A program made the position numbers and the translations under genes. The notes beneath the pieces were generated by a model, which saw only the letters and a program-made list of their open reading frames with translations, did no database searches and was not told where the DNA came from. This document shows positions 7,989-17,140 of a stretch of DNA of 64,000 nucleotides, piece after piece (within the stretch, counting starts at the first letter, position 1; every line of letters begins with the position of its first letter). The DNA is taken from contig DATCKA010000130.1 of the NCBI GenBank assembly GCA_036562495.1, forward strand, positions 1-64,000, written 5' to 3'. This stretch comes from Geochorda sp036562495 (GTDB lineage: Bacteria; Bacillota; Limnochordia; Limnochordales; Geochordaceae).

Positions 7989-9785
7989 TCACGCTCGGGC
8001 CCGGGCCGGTGCGCCGGCCTCCGCCGGCACGTGCTGGGGCACGAAGTCGTCGGGTGCGCCGGGCACGCTGTAGTCGTAGGCCCACCGGTGCACCTCTACC
8101 TCACGGTCGCCCCAGTTGCCGTGCGGCGGCGGCGACGGCACGCTCCACTCCAGGGTGGTGGCCTTCCACGGATTCTCGCTGGCGCGCCGGCCCCGCACCA
8201 GGCTGTAGACCACGTTGACCACGAAGATCATGTGGGCCACGAAGGTGACGAACGCGGCGATGGAGACGAACCGGTTGAGCCCACTCAGGCCGCCCAGGAA
8301 GCTGTAGAGCTCCGTCGAGTAGATCCGCCGCGCCATCCCCGCGATGCCGGCGAAGTGCATCGGGAAGAACGTGGCGTAGGTCGCGGGCAGCGCCAGCCAG
8401 AAGTGCAGCCGCCCCAGCCGCTCATCCAGCATGCGGCCGAACATCTTCGGGAACCAGTGGTAGAGCCCCGCGAAGATGGCGAACAGCGACGCGCTGCCCA
8501 TCACGAAGTGGAAGTGCGCCACCACGAAGTAGGTGTCGTGGAAGTACATGTTGACGGCCGGGCTGCCCAGGACGATGCCCGTCAACCCACCGGTCACGAA
8601 CAGCGAGACGAACCCGATGGCGAAAAGCATCTGCGGCGTGAAGCGGATCTTGCCGCCCCACAGGGTCGCCAGCCAGTTGAACGTCTTGATGGACGACGGC
8701 ACCGCGATGATGAGCGTGGTGATCATGAAGGCCGTGCCCAGCATGGGGTGCATGCCGCTGACGAACATGTGGTGGCCCCAGACCAGGAAGCTCAAGAAGG
8801 CGATGCACGCGACGCTGAGCACCATGACCGGGTAGCCGAAGATGGGCTTGCGCGCGTTGTTGGCGATGATGTCGGAGACCATGCCCATGGCCGGCAGGAT
8901 CAGGATGTAGACCTCGGGGTGCCCGAGAAACCAGAACAGGTGCTGCCACAACAGCGGGTCGCCGCCCCCGGCCTCGATGACCCGCCCGCCGATGACCGCC
9001 CCCGCCGGCAGGAAGAACGACGTGCCCGCGTGCCGGTCGAACAGCAGCATGATGGTCGCCGCCAGCAGCACGGGGAACGACAGCAGCGAGATGATGGCCG
9101 TGATGAACATCGCCCAGACGGTCAGGGGCAGCCGCATCATCGACATGCCCCGGGCTCGCATCTGCAGCACCGTGGTGATGTAGTTGAGCGAGCCGAAGAG
9201 GAAGGCGATGATGAGGATGCCCAGGCTGATGAGCCACAGCGTCTGCCCCAGGCCTGAGCCAGGGGCCGCCTGCGGCACCGCCGACAGCGGGGCATAGGCG
9301 GTCCACCCGCTGACCGGGCCGCCGCCCGGGACGAAGTAGGTCGCCAGCAGCGGGATCAAGGCGACGGGCACCAGCCAGAACGACAGGGCGTTGAGCAGGG
9401 GGAAGGCCATGTCCCGGGCGCCGATCTGGAGCGGGATCAGGTAGTTGCCGAAGCCGCCCGTCAGGGCCGTGCTCAAGACGAAGAAGATCATGACGGTGCC
9501 GTGCATGGTGACCAGGTTGAGGTAGAAGCCCTGGTTCATCACGCCGTTGGGGAAGGCGCTGGGCAAGAGCGCGCCCAACAGCGGCCAGCGCTGGCCCGGC
9601 CATCCCACCGCCAGACGGATGCCCATGGCCAGCAGCCCGCCCAATAGCGCCAGCAAGAAGGACGTGGCCAGGTACTGGATCCCGATCACCTTGTGATCGA
9701 GGCTGAAGACGTACTTGCGCCAGAAACTCGTCGGCTCGTGGTGGTGCGTGGCCGTCTCATGGGCCACCCGTTGGACGACCGCCAT
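7989..9785 (-). CDS. ctaD: Cytochrome c oxidase subunit I (aa3 type, A1 class)
   Basis: The catalytic heme-copper subunit, about 598 residues with twelve or more helices. Visible landmarks are the low-spin heme region MHGTVMIFF, the CuB/Tyr cross-link motif WFLGHPEVYILILP (H and Y), the second CuB pair VWGHHMFVSG, and the heme ligands in HDTYFVVAHFHFVM. The GHPEVY form marks the A1 class with a full D channel. The C-terminus carries a polar tail after NPW and EWSVPSPPPHGNW. ATG 9785 is the most likely start, 44 nt after ctaC stops, although its GGGAG is very close. It reduces O2 to water and pumps protons across the cytoplasmic membrane. Confidence 0.95.
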   Translation of the reverse strand: MAVVQRVAHETATHHHEPTSFWRKYVFSLDHKVIGIQYLATSFLLALLGGLLAMGIRLAVGWPGQRWPLLGALLPSAFPNGVMNQGFYLNLVTMHGTVMIFFVLSTALTGGFGNYLIPLQIGARDMAFPLLNALSFWLVPVALIPLLATYFVPGGGPVSGWTAYAPLSAVPQAAPGSGLGQTLWLISLGILIIAFLFGSLNYITTVLQMRARGMSMMRLPLTVWAMFITAIISLLSFPVLLAATIMLLFDRHAGTSFFLPAGAVIGGRVIEAGGGDPLLWQHLFWFLGHPEVYILILPAMGMVSDIIANNARKPIFGYPVMVLSVACIAFLSFLVWGHHMFVSGMHPMLGTAFMITTLIIAVPSSIKTFNWLATLWGGKIRFTPQMLFAIGFVSLFVTGGLTGIVLGSPAVNMYFHDTYFVVAHFHFVMGSASLFAIFAGLYHWFPKMFGRMLDERLGRLHFWLALPATYATFFPMHFAGIAGMARRIYSTELYSFLGGLSGLNRFVSIAAFVTFVAHMIFVVNVVYSLVRGRRASENPWKATTLEWSVPSPPPHGNWGDREVEVHRWAYDYSVPGAPDDFVPQHVPAEAGAPARARA

Positions 9786-9829
9786 CTCCCGTCGCGTTGC
9801 CCCTTTCTGGGTTTGCTCGTGCCGACCGC

Positions 9830-10678
9830 CTACCGCACGCCGCCGATGGTCGGCTGCGAGGCGAGCCACGCCGCGAACTCGTCAGCCGTGACCACCTTGA
9901 GCGTACCGGCCATCACGTAGTGGCCCACGCCGCACAGTTCCGCGCAGACGATGGGGAAGGTCCCGGTGCGAGTCGGCGTGAAGACGACCTGGCTGACACG
10001 ACCCGGGACCGCGTCCTGCTTGAAGCGGAAGTGCGGCACGTAGAAGCTGTGGATGACATCCTTGGAGCGGATCAACAGCCGTACCGGCCGATCCACCACC
10101 AGGTACAGCTCGCGGCTGACGACGTCGTCTGCGGCGCCCGCCAGCTCTGCTCGCAGGCCCAGCGGCGTGTTGCGGCCGTCACCGCGAAAGTCGATGGGCG
10201 CCAGCACGCCGTCGGGCCCCGGGTAGTGGAAGCGCCAGCCGAACTGCTCGGCGATGACCTCGACGGTCATGGCGCCAGGCGGTGCCGCCGAGTGCACCCG
10301 CAGCCACAGGCTGCCGCCCAGCACCGTCAGCGTGACGAGGATGACGGCGGGGATCACCGTCCAGGCCAGCTCGAGGCGCGGGTTCTCGTGCCACGAGGCG
10401 GCCCGATGCCCTCCTCCACGCGAGGCGTACCGCCAGAGCACGAACCCCAGGGTGGCATGCACCAGGACGAAGACGATCCCGATGATGACGAAGATGGTGG
10501 TGAAGAGCCGGTCGATTTGCGCCCCCTGCTGGGAGGCGAGCTCGGGGAACCACCATCGCCGGGCCGCGAACCACGTGCCGACGACGGCGGCCAGCAACAC
10601 CGCCCAGATCAGGGCGGCCACGGCGGCCCCCCGCGAGGTCTCGGGGCGCTGCTCCGCCCGCTCGACGTCCGTCGCCAC
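9830..10678 (-). CDS. ctaC: Cytochrome c oxidase subunit II
   Basis: Holds the CuA electron-entry site. Two transmembrane helices (about residues 20-38 and 60-80) are followed by an extracytoplasmic cupredoxin domain with VIHSFYVPHFRFK and the CuA binding motif CAELCGVGHYVM. There is no CXXCH, so it lacks the fused cytochrome c of caa3 oxidases and needs a separate cytochrome c or membrane donor. GTG 10678 is preferred because a GGGGGG run lies eight bases upstream and the longer frame adds only basic, unconserved residues. First gene of the oxidase operon. Confidence 0.92.
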   Translation of the reverse strand: MATDVERAEQRPETSRGAAVAALIWAVLLAAVVGTWFAARRWWFPELASQQGAQIDRLFTTIFVIIGIVFVLVHATLGFVLWRYASRGGGHRAASWHENPRLELAWTVIPAVILVTLTVLGGSLWLRVHSAAPPGAMTVEVIAEQFGWRFHYPGPDGVLAPIDFRGDGRNTPLGLRAELAGAADDVVSRELYLVVDRPVRLLIRSKDVIHSFYVPHFRFKQDAVPGRVSQVVFTPTRTGTFPIVCAELCGVGHYVMAGTLKVVTADEFAAWLASQPTIGGVR

Positions 10679-10750
10679 GTCAAACCCCCCACATGTCTGC
10701 TCGGGCCATCTCCGAGCGCGGCGCTGCGCGCGAATTTGGCAATTCTGCAC

Positions 10751-10777
10751 GCACGGTACAAACCCTGCTTACCGTGC
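10751..10777. promoter_or_regulatory. Inverted repeat before the oxidase operon
   Basis: GCACGGTA (10751-10758) and TACCGTGC (10770-10777) are perfect 8-bp arms around an 11-nt spacer, 73 to 99 nt upstream of the ctaC start. The spacing of about two helical turns between arm centres suits a dimeric regulator. It lies just downstream of the -10-like TATACT, so a bound protein would block transcription. Confidence 0.5.
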
Positions 10778-10789
10778 TTACTCTGCCAC

Positions 10790-10795
10790 AGTATA
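10790..10795 (-). promoter_or_regulatory. -10-like element for the oxidase operon
   Basis: Read on the minus strand, 10795-10790 is TATACT, one base from the consensus. The upstream -35 is poor (CTGACC at a 15-nt spacing), which suggests a promoter that needs an activator. A start near 10783 would give a leader of about 105 nt containing the inverted repeat. Confidence 0.35.
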
Positions 10796-10838
10796 GCGCC
10801 GCGCCCCCCTGGTCAGGGCGAGCTCCAGCGGGTCAGGT

Positions 10839-10852
10839 CGGTCGGCCGACCG
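10839..10852. repeat. 14-bp perfect palindrome upstream of the oxidase promoter
   Basis: CGGTCGGCCGACCG is a perfect palindrome between the end of the TIGR04086 gene and the oxidase -10 element. It could be a regulator site or the stem of a weak terminator; there is no T-run beside it. Confidence 0.3.
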
Positions 10853-10928
10853 CTGCGTCGAGTCGAGGCTTGCGCACCCCGAGGCTGGGGTCGGGCTCAC
10901 CTGCCCCCACGCGCGGGCTCGGGGCCGG

Positions 10929-11393
10929 TCACGTCCCGCTCAAGGAGAGGCCTCCGGCCAGCCCGGCCGCCAGGACGGCGAGGATCATGCGCCACCATGC
11001 CGACGACCAGTCCACGGCCAACTCCATGCCGGGCGGGGCATCCTGTCCGGGCGCACCGAGCCACAAGGCGACGCCCAGCAGCAACAGCCCCACCACGGCA
11101 CCGCTCAGCATGCCGGCCCGCCCGGCCAACCGCCCCGCCGTCCAGCCGCCCACCACGGCGCTCATGTAAGATCCGAGGGCGTAGACCCAGGTCGGCACCA
11201 CCCCGACGACGCCCACGCGCTGCAGCGTGCCGATGGCCACCGCCGCGACCGCACCCAGCAGCAGAGCCACGGCCGTGCCGACCAGCACGGCACCGGCGAT
11301 GGGCATCCGTCCTGCCGCGCTGCCCCCCGACGCCGACCGCGCCGACCCGACAGGGGCCCGTCCCGCCGGAACGAAGGTCCCGGTGCGCGCCAT
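10929..11393 (-). CDS. TIGR04086-type membrane protein
   Basis: A 154-residue protein with four hydrophobic segments: roughly residues 31-57, 65-85, 93-111 and 133-152. The order, length and glycine-rich helices (GSYMSAVVGGWTAGRLAGRAG, then GAVVGLLLLGVALW) fit TIGR04086 (YrzE-like) proteins, conserved in Firmicutes without a known function. The start ATG 11393 has a strong GAGGTGAGGGGG ahead. It is divergent from the SDR gene with a 48-bp gap and lies upstream of the oxidase operon in the same direction, separated by a 250-bp control region. Confidence 0.6.
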   Translation of the reverse strand: MARTGTFVPAGRAPVGSARSASGGSAAGRMPIAGAVLVGTAVALLLGAVAAVAIGTLQRVGVVGVVPTWVYALGSYMSAVVGGWTAGRLAGRAGMLSGAVVGLLLLGVALWLGAPGQDAPPGMELAVDWSSAWWRMILAVLAAGLAGGLSLSGT

Positions 11394-11441
11394 ACCCCCT
11401 CACCTCCGCGCGACAACGCTATGAGGGAGACGGATCGGCCC

Positions 11442-12266
11442 ATGACGACGGACGCATTCCGAGAGGTCAAGACGGTGCTGGTGACCGGAGCCGGACAGGG
11501 CATCGGCCGGGCGGTGGCCATCGCCTTCGGCCGCGCCGGTTGGGCAGTGGCGGCGTTGGACGTGGACGCGCAGGCCCTGGACGAGACGCTCGAGGCGCTC
11601 GCGTCATGCGGCGCGCCCGACCGGGTCGGCCTTCACGCCGACGTGGCCGATGAGTCGCAGGTGTCCGACGCGATGGCGGCCCTGGATCGGCGTTGGGGGC
11701 GCCTCGACGCCCTGGTGGCCAATGCCGGCATCGCCGATCCTCGCTGGGCCGGCGAGCTCGACTTTCCCGAGCGACCCGGCGACGTCGACGCCCTGCGTCG
11801 GCTGACGGCGGCTTGGGACCGCCTGATGGCCGTCAACCTGCGAGGGGCCTATGTGTGCTGCGCCGCCGCCGTGCCGCTGTTGCGCCGGTCCGACCGGGCC
11901 GCCATCGTGTTGATGGCCTCGACTCGCGCGCTGCAGAGCGAACCCCGCTCCGAGGCCTATGCGGCATCCAAGGGCGGGCTGCTCTCCCTGACGCACGCGC
12001 TGGCCCTCTCGCTGGGGCCCCGCGTCCGCGTCAACGCGATCAGCCCGGGCTGGATCGACACCCGCGCTTATCGCAAGGCGGGCGCCCCCGAGCCCGAGCC
12101 GCTTCGCCCCGTCGACCACGCCCAGCACCCCGTCGGCCGGGTGGGCCGCCCCGAGGACGTGGCAGCCGCCTGCCTCTTCCTCGTCGGCGAGGGGGCCGGC
12201 TTCATCACCGGCCACAACCTGGTGGTCGACGGCGGGATGACCCGCAAGATGATCTACGTCGAGTGA
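11442..12266 (+). CDS. Short-chain dehydrogenase/reductase (classical SDR)
   Basis: A Rossmann-fold NAD(P)H-dependent oxidoreductase of about 274 residues. It has the cofactor motif TGAGQGIG, an Asp after strand 2 (ALDVDAQ) that favours NAD(H), the NAG motif (VANAGIAD), the catalytic Ser in MASTRALQS and the YAASKGG motif with Tyr and Lys. It ends with the usual GAGFITGHNLVVDGGM. ATG 11442 has GAGGGAG upstream, whereas the ATG at 11421 has none. The substrate is unknown. No partner gene in the same orientation; it converges on the EF-G-like gene. Confidence 0.85.
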   Translation: MTTDAFREVKTVLVTGAGQGIGRAVAIAFGRAGWAVAALDVDAQALDETLEALASCGAPDRVGLHADVADESQVSDAMAALDRRWGRLDALVANAGIADPRWAGELDFPERPGDVDALRRLTAAWDRLMAVNLRGAYVCCAAAVPLLRRSDRAAIVLMASTRALQSEPRSEAYAASKGGLLSLTHALALSLGPRVRVNAISPGWIDTRAYRKAGAPEPEPLRPVDHAQHPVGRVGRPEDVAAACLFLVGEGAGFITGHNLVVDGGMTRKMIYVE

Positions 12267-12296
12267 CGACCGGTGCCGCCGGGCGGTGCGCGACCC

Positions 12297-14399
12297 TCAG
12301 GAGGAGGCCCGCTCCTTCTGGGCGGCGGCGATCACCTGCTCGGCGATGGGCGGCGGCACCTCCTCGTAGTGGTCGAAGGTGGCCTTGAACCGCCCGCGTC
12401 CGCCCGTGATGGACCGCAGGTCCACCGCGAAGCGGAACATCTCCGCCATGGGCGCGTGGGCCTTGACCACGCGCATCCCGTCCCGGGCCTCCATGCCGAT
12501 GATGCGGCCGCGCTTCTTGTTGAGGTCGCCGATGACGTCGCCCATCTGCTCCTCGGGCACGATGACCTCGACCAGCATGATGGGCTCCAGCAGCACAGGA
12601 TTGGCCTCCATGAAGGCCTTCTTGAAGGCCATGGAAGCCGCGATCTTGAAGGCCATCTCCGACGAGTCGACCGGGTGGTACTTGCCGTCGTAAAGCGTGC
12701 ACTGGACGTCCACCACGGGGTAGCCGGCCAGGACGCCCTCCTGGCAGGTCTCGCGGAAGCCCTTCTCCACGGCCGGGATGTACTGCTTGGGCACCGCGCC
12801 GCCGAAGATCTTGTCGACGAACTCCAGGCCCTGCCCGGGTGGCAGCGGCGAGATCTCCAGGAAGACCACCCCGTACTGGCCACGCCCGCCCGTCTGCTTG
12901 ACGTAGCGGCCCTCGGCCCTCTGCGTGGAGCGGATGGTCTCACGGTAGGGCACCCGGGGCTGGGTCAGTTCCACCTCGACGCCGAACTTCTTCTGCAGCC
13001 GGCTCACGACGATCTCGAGTTGCAGCTCACCCAAGCCCGACAGCAGCAGCTGCCCGGTCTCGGTCGACTTCTCCACCCGCACCGTCGGGTCTTCCTCCGC
13101 CACCCTGGCCAGGCCCGACGCGATCTTGTCCTCGTCGCCGCGCTTCTTGGGCGCCACCGCCATGGTCAACACGGGCTCGGGGAAGCGGATGCCCGGCAAC
13201 ACCACGCCGCCGTCCTTGACGGTCAGCGTGTCGCCCGTCGCCGTCTCCTGCAGCTTGGCGACGGCCCCGATCTCGCCCGGCCCGAGGGACTCGACCGAGA
13301 TGGACTCCTTGCCCCGCGGGATGAAGAGCTGCCCGATGCGCTCCTCCCTGCCCCGCTGCGGGTTGAAGACCGTGGAGTCCGACTCCAGGACGCCCGAGTA
13401 GACTCGGAAGAGATTGAGGCGGCCTACGTAGGGGTCCGAGATGGTCTTGAAGACCAACGCCGCCAGCGGCTCGCTGGCCGACGGGGCCTTGGCGACGGGG
13501 TCTCCGCCCTTGACGGGCTCGGCGGTGACGGCCCCGACATCGGCCGGCGAGGGCAAGAGCTCTACGATCAGGTCCAGGAGCCGGCGCACCCCGATGCCAC
13601 GCGACGCGCACCCCAGCGTTACCGGTACGAGGGCGCCCGCGCGAACGGCGGCTCGCAGCGCACGGCTCAGCTCCTCGGGCGTGATGGGCTGCTCCTCCAG
13701 GAACTTGGCGGTCAGCTCGTCATCGGTAGCAGCAACCGCTTCCACCAATTGATCGCGCCAGCGGCTGGCCTGCTCCTGCCACGCCTCGGGGATGGCCTCC
13801 TCCTGCTCCGTGCCGAACTCCTTGCCGGCCCGGTATGCCTTCATGTGGACCAGGTCGATGAAGCCCTCGAAGCGCTCGGCCTCGCCCATGGGGATCTGCA
13901 GCGCCACGACCCGGGTGCCGTACAGCTGACGGAGCTGGTCGAAGGTGCGGGCGAAGCTGGCGTTCTCCCGGTCCATCTTGGTCACGAAGCAGAGCCGCGG
14001 CAGGGGCTTGGCGCCGTCGTACGGCTGGTCGGCCATGGCCCAGACCTGCTCCGAGCCGACCTCGACCCCCTGTGGCGCGGCGTAGACCACGATGGCCGAC
14101 TCGACGACGCGCAACGCCCCCACGACCTCGCCGGCGAAGTCGAAGTAGCCCGGCGTGTCGATGACGTCGAGCCGGTGCCCCTGCCAGTCCAGGACGGCCA
14201 GGGCGGCCTGGATGCTGATCTTGCGGCGGGTCTCTTCGGGGTCGTAGTCGGTGGTGGCGGTCCCCTGATCGACGCTGCCCAGGCGGGAGATGGCCCCGCT
14301 CAGGAAGAGCATGGCCTCGGCCAGCGTGGTCTTGCCGGATCCACCATGCCCGACGAGCGCCACGTTGCGAATGCTTTCAGGTCGCCGCAGCGTTCCCAC
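12297..14399 (-). CDS. Elongation factor G paralog (EF-G2-like GTPase)
   Basis: About 700 residues with the five-domain layout of EF-G. The GTPase motifs differ from canonical EF-G: P-loop GHGGSGKT, switch region DYDPEETRRKISI in place of an RGITI form, DTPGYFDF in place of DTPGHVDF, and TKMD for NKMD. These changes are shared by the EF-G-like subfamily found beside true EF-G in many bacteria, whose roles range from ribosome recycling to unknown. The domain IV loop is kept (RGQYGVVFLEISPLPPG). GTG 14399 is chosen; the longer frame adds unconserved residues. It is a stand-alone gene, away from any str operon. Confidence 0.85.
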   Translation of the reverse strand: MGTLRRPESIRNVALVGHGGSGKTTLAEAMLFLSGAISRLGSVDQGTATTDYDPEETRRKISIQAALAVLDWQGHRLDVIDTPGYFDFAGEVVGALRVVESAIVVYAAPQGVEVGSEQVWAMADQPYDGAKPLPRLCFVTKMDRENASFARTFDQLRQLYGTRVVALQIPMGEAERFEGFIDLVHMKAYRAGKEFGTEQEEAIPEAWQEQASRWRDQLVEAVAATDDELTAKFLEEQPITPEELSRALRAAVRAGALVPVTLGCASRGIGVRRLLDLIVELLPSPADVGAVTAEPVKGGDPVAKAPSASEPLAALVFKTISDPYVGRLNLFRVYSGVLESDSTVFNPQRGREERIGQLFIPRGKESISVESLGPGEIGAVAKLQETATGDTLTVKDGGVVLPGIRFPEPVLTMAVAPKKRGDEDKIASGLARVAEEDPTVRVEKSTETGQLLLSGLGELQLEIVVSRLQKKFGVEVELTQPRVPYRETIRSTQRAEGRYVKQTGGRGQYGVVFLEISPLPPGQGLEFVDKIFGGAVPKQYIPAVEKGFRETCQEGVLAGYPVVDVQCTLYDGKYHPVDSSEMAFKIAASMAFKKAFMEANPVLLEPIMLVEVIVPEEQMGDVIGDLNKKRGRIIGMEARDGMRVVKAHAPMAEMFRFAVDLRSITGGRGRFKATFDHYEEVPPPIAEQVIAAAQKERASS

Positions 14400-14520
14400 G
14401 GTGTTGCACGTCCCCCTCTGACTTCCAGCACCGCCGCGGCATGGCCCCCGGTCCACGGCGGCATCCCTCGCCGGGCTCTTCGCCGGCGCAGATGACGCCT
14501 CCTGCCGGGCTGCGACCCCT

Positions 14521-15228
14521 TCAGCTGGCCGCTACGGCCCCCTCGTCGAGGGCCTGGCGCACCATCTGGAGATCCTGCCAGGCCAGCCGCTTCTTGCTGG
14601 GGTCCCGCAGCAGCGCCGCCGGATGGAAGGTCACCAGATACCGGATGCCATCCCGCACCCACCACCGCCCTCGCATCGCGCTCACGCTGGCACGAGGCTC
14701 CACCAGTTGCCGGGCCGCGGTGGCTCCCAGGCACAGGATGATCCGCGGCCGCACCAGCTCAATCTGGCGGCGCAGGTTGGGCCAGCAGGCCGCGGCCTCG
14801 TCGGGGGTGGGGACCCGGTTTTGGGGCGGCCGGCACTTGACGACGTTGGCGATGTAGACGTCGTGGCGAGCGAGTCCGATGGCAGCCAGCATCCGGTCCA
14901 GCAGTTGCCCTGCCGGCCCCACGAAGGGTCGCCCCGTCTCGTCCTCCACCTGACCGGGCCCCTCGCCCACCAACATGAGCGTCGCCCGGGGGTGCCCCTC
15001 GCCGAAGACTACCTGGGTGCACCCGGCCCGCAGGGGGCAACGGCGACAGGTCTTGACGATGGCCTCCAGACTGGCGAGGTCGGGGGCGGCGGCGAGCTGC
15101 CGCAGCCACTGGGTCTCGGGGTCGACGGCAGGAGGCTCGGGCGCGCGGTCGGCCGGCCGCGGCCGGCGGGTCGGCGTCTCCTCGGGGTCCGTCTCAAACA
15201 GCGAGAGCTGGCGAGGGTCCTGCTTCAT
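14521..15228 (-). CDS. Family 4 uracil-DNA glycosylase
   Basis: Removes uracil from DNA. The protein has about 235 residues: a charged, low-complexity N-terminus of some 45 residues, then the iron-sulfur type UDG fold. Seen are CRRCPLRAGC (two of the 4Fe-4S cysteines plus a third nearby), the active-site motif GEGPGQVED, FVGPAGQLLDRML, NVVKCRPPQNR (likely fourth Cys) and the second catalytic motif HPAALLRDP. This is the family 4 pattern, common in thermophiles and high-GC Bacillota. ATG 15228 has GAGGTGG eight bases upstream. It lies after acylphosphatase in the same direction. Confidence 0.9.
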   Translation of the reverse strand: MKQDPRQLSLFETDPEETPTRRPRPADRAPEPPAVDPETQWLRQLAAAPDLASLEAIVKTCRRCPLRAGCTQVVFGEGHPRATLMLVGEGPGQVEDETGRPFVGPAGQLLDRMLAAIGLARHDVYIANVVKCRPPQNRVPTPDEAAACWPNLRRQIELVRPRIILCLGATAARQLVEPRASVSAMRGRWWVRDGIRYLVTFHPAALLRDPSKKRLAWQDLQMVRQALDEGAVAAS

Positions 15229-15279
15229 CCCGTCTTCCACCTCGGGCCGGGCCTGACCACGCCTCTCCCCGGCCGTCGC

Positions 15280-15570
15280 TCAGCCGTGGCGGATCTCGAA
15301 GTCGACGTAGCCACCGGGCGTGCCCGGCTCCATCTGCACGTCCGTCACCAGAGCAGCTCGGGGCCCCCGGCGCACCTGCTCCACGAAGGCCGACAGGGCA
15401 TCGGGCTCGCCCTCCGCCCAGACCTCCACCCGCCCATCCGGCAGGTTGCGCACCCAGCCGGCCACGCCCAGTCGGCGTGCCTGGCTGCGGGTGAAGTCTC
15501 GGAAGCCGACGCCCTGCACCCGTCCCGAGACGTACAGGTGCAGCGCCTGCGACACGATCCGCTCCGTCAC
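15280..15570 (-). CDS. Acylphosphatase
   Basis: A 96-residue enzyme that hydrolyses carboxyl-phosphate bonds. The phosphate-binding loop GRVQGVGFR (with the catalytic Arg) and the Asn of GWVRNLPDGRVEV are both present, so it should be active. GTG 15570 is preceded by a GGGGGGA Shine-Dalgarno and overlaps the stop of the upstream gene by four bases, a typical sign of coupled translation. Confidence 0.93.
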   Translation of the reverse strand: MTERIVSQALHLYVSGRVQGVGFRDFTRSQARRLGVAGWVRNLPDGRVEVWAEGEPDALSAFVEQVRRGPRAALVTDVQMEPGTPGGYVDFEIRHG

Positions 15571-17066
15571 AGCGATCCCCCCAGCCACGGGGAGCGCAGG
15601 GTGAGCCGTCGCACGGTCGGGTCGTAGCGCACCAGCCATCCGAGGGGCTCCAGGACCTCCAAGGGCACGTACAACCGACCGGTGGAGCTGTCGAGCCGCG
15701 GCGCCACCGGCAGGGGTACGCTCGCCCGCTGGGAGTCGGCGCTGGGCACGCCGGCCTCGACGAGGACACGGTCGTTGCTGGAGATGATCCAGGCCTGATG
15801 GGAGATGCGGTCGTGCGCGACCAGCACCGTGGCCAGCCTCCCCAGCTGCTCCACGTCGACCAGAGGCCGGTCCCCCTCCCAGAGCATCCGGGTGCCCGAC
15901 GGCACGCGCCACGGTCGGCCGTCCACCACCAGCTCCAGGTAGTCGGCCGGCACCGGCCTCAGGATGTCGACCGCCCCGTCGGGCCGGATCACCAGCAGGC
16001 GCCCGTCAGCCAGACGATGGTAGCCCGGCGAGGCCCCAGGCCACGCCGTCTGCCCCAGCAGCTGCACCCGGTCCGCCTGCACCCTCAGGATGGCGATCCC
16101 GCCGGGGCCGGCCCCCTCCACCACCAGAGGCGGTGCACCGCTCCCCGTCTGTTGAGCGGTCTCGAGCACCTGGGCCACCGCCCACTCCATGTCCAGGCGG
16201 AGTCGCCGCTCCGCGTCGTAGGCGGCGCTCAGGGCGGCCAGGTGTTGCCCATCCCAGCGGTAGACGTAGACCAGGTCCCGATCGGTGATGACCACCAGCA
16301 GCGGCTGCTCGCCGGCACGCACCGCCACCGTCATGGTGCGCACGTTGCCCCACGGGTAGGCGCTCGCCAGGGGCTGCAGGCCGTCGACCCGCCACCGGTA
16401 GACGGTGACGACGCCGTCGAGCCCCGCGATGGCCAGCTCGAAGAGGCCGTCGGCGTCGAAGTCGGCCGCCGCCAGGGGAGTCGCCCGCAACCCGGGTGGG
16501 CTCCGCCAGATGCGACGGTAGCCTCCGCCTGCCGCGGCGCTGTAGACGAAGAGCTCGCCGTTGGCGTTGACGGCCAGCACCTCGGCCGGGGGTCGGCCGT
16601 CGAGCTCGGCTACCGCCAGCTGGCGGGCGGCGCCGAAGAGGAAGCCGCTGACCGGCACGGGCACCGGTCGGCTGGCCACCGCACGGATTCGCACCAGCGA
16701 CCCGGCCCCACCCGAGCCGGCGATGATCTCCTGCTCGCCGACCCCGTCGAGATCCGCCACCGCCAGCGCCGTGACGCCCGACGGCACGGGCAAGGTAAAG
16801 TCGGCCTGCCACCGCCCGTCCGCGCCCAAACGGCCGATCTCCAGCCGGTCCGCGAAGCCGACGACGAGACGGTCGGCGTCGTCGGAGATGGAAAGCGGCG
16901 CCAGCGCCTGCACGCCGGTCAGGACAGCCGTCGCCTCACGCACATAGGCGACCGGAGCGGTCGGAGCCGCCGCTCGAGCGACGCTCCCGCAGGGCTCCTG
17001 CCCTCCGATCGCCGCCAGGGATGTCACGACGGCGGCCGCTGCCACCCAAGCCCTCGTCGATGGCAA
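15567..17066 (-). CDS. Secreted FG-GAP/VCBS repeat protein with C-terminal copper-amine-oxidase-like N domain
   Basis: A 499-residue exported protein. Residues 1-33 form a signal peptide ending in an ARAAA-type site. The middle part holds several FG-GAP-like repeats, visible as VADLDGVGEQEI, VAELDGRPPAEVL and AADFDADGLFELA, which suggest a beta propeller with Ca2+-binding Asp loops. The last 110 residues read like a copper amine oxidase N-terminal (stalk) domain, a common cell-surface module in Bacillota (VPLPVAPRLDSSTGRLYVPLE). There is no catalytic motif. A surface structural or sensing role is likely. It is coupled to the acylphosphatase gene by a four-base overlap. Confidence 0.7.
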   Translation of the reverse strand: MPSTRAWVAAAAVVTSLAAIGGQEPCGSVARAAAPTAPVAYVREATAVLTGVQALAPLSISDDADRLVVGFADRLEIGRLGADGRWQADFTLPVPSGVTALAVADLDGVGEQEIIAGSGGAGSLVRIRAVASRPVPVPVSGFLFGAARQLAVAELDGRPPAEVLAVNANGELFVYSAAAGGGYRRIWRSPPGLRATPLAAADFDADGLFELAIAGLDGVVTVYRWRVDGLQPLASAYPWGNVRTMTVAVRAGEQPLLVVITDRDLVYVYRWDGQHLAALSAAYDAERRLRLDMEWAVAQVLETAQQTGSGAPPLVVEGAGPGGIAILRVQADRVQLLGQTAWPGASPGYHRLADGRLLVIRPDGAVDILRPVPADYLELVVDGRPWRVPSGTRMLWEGDRPLVDVEQLGRLATVLVAHDRISHQAWIISSNDRVLVEAGVPSADSQRASVPLPVAPRLDSSTGRLYVPLEVLEPLGWLVRYDPTVRRLTLRSPWLGGSL

Positions 17067-17140
17067 GGCATTGCCTCCGAACCTCGTCCATTCGGCCCTG
17101 GCAGCGCATATCCTGCCGCGGGCGGAGGGCGGCTGGCGCG

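Noticed and set aside
4486..9257. Long plus-strand open frames opposite the hydrolase, amidase and oxidase genes
   Set aside because: They are high-GC antisense frames, rich in Arg, Pro, His and Gln, with no family motif, lying opposite clearly real genes.
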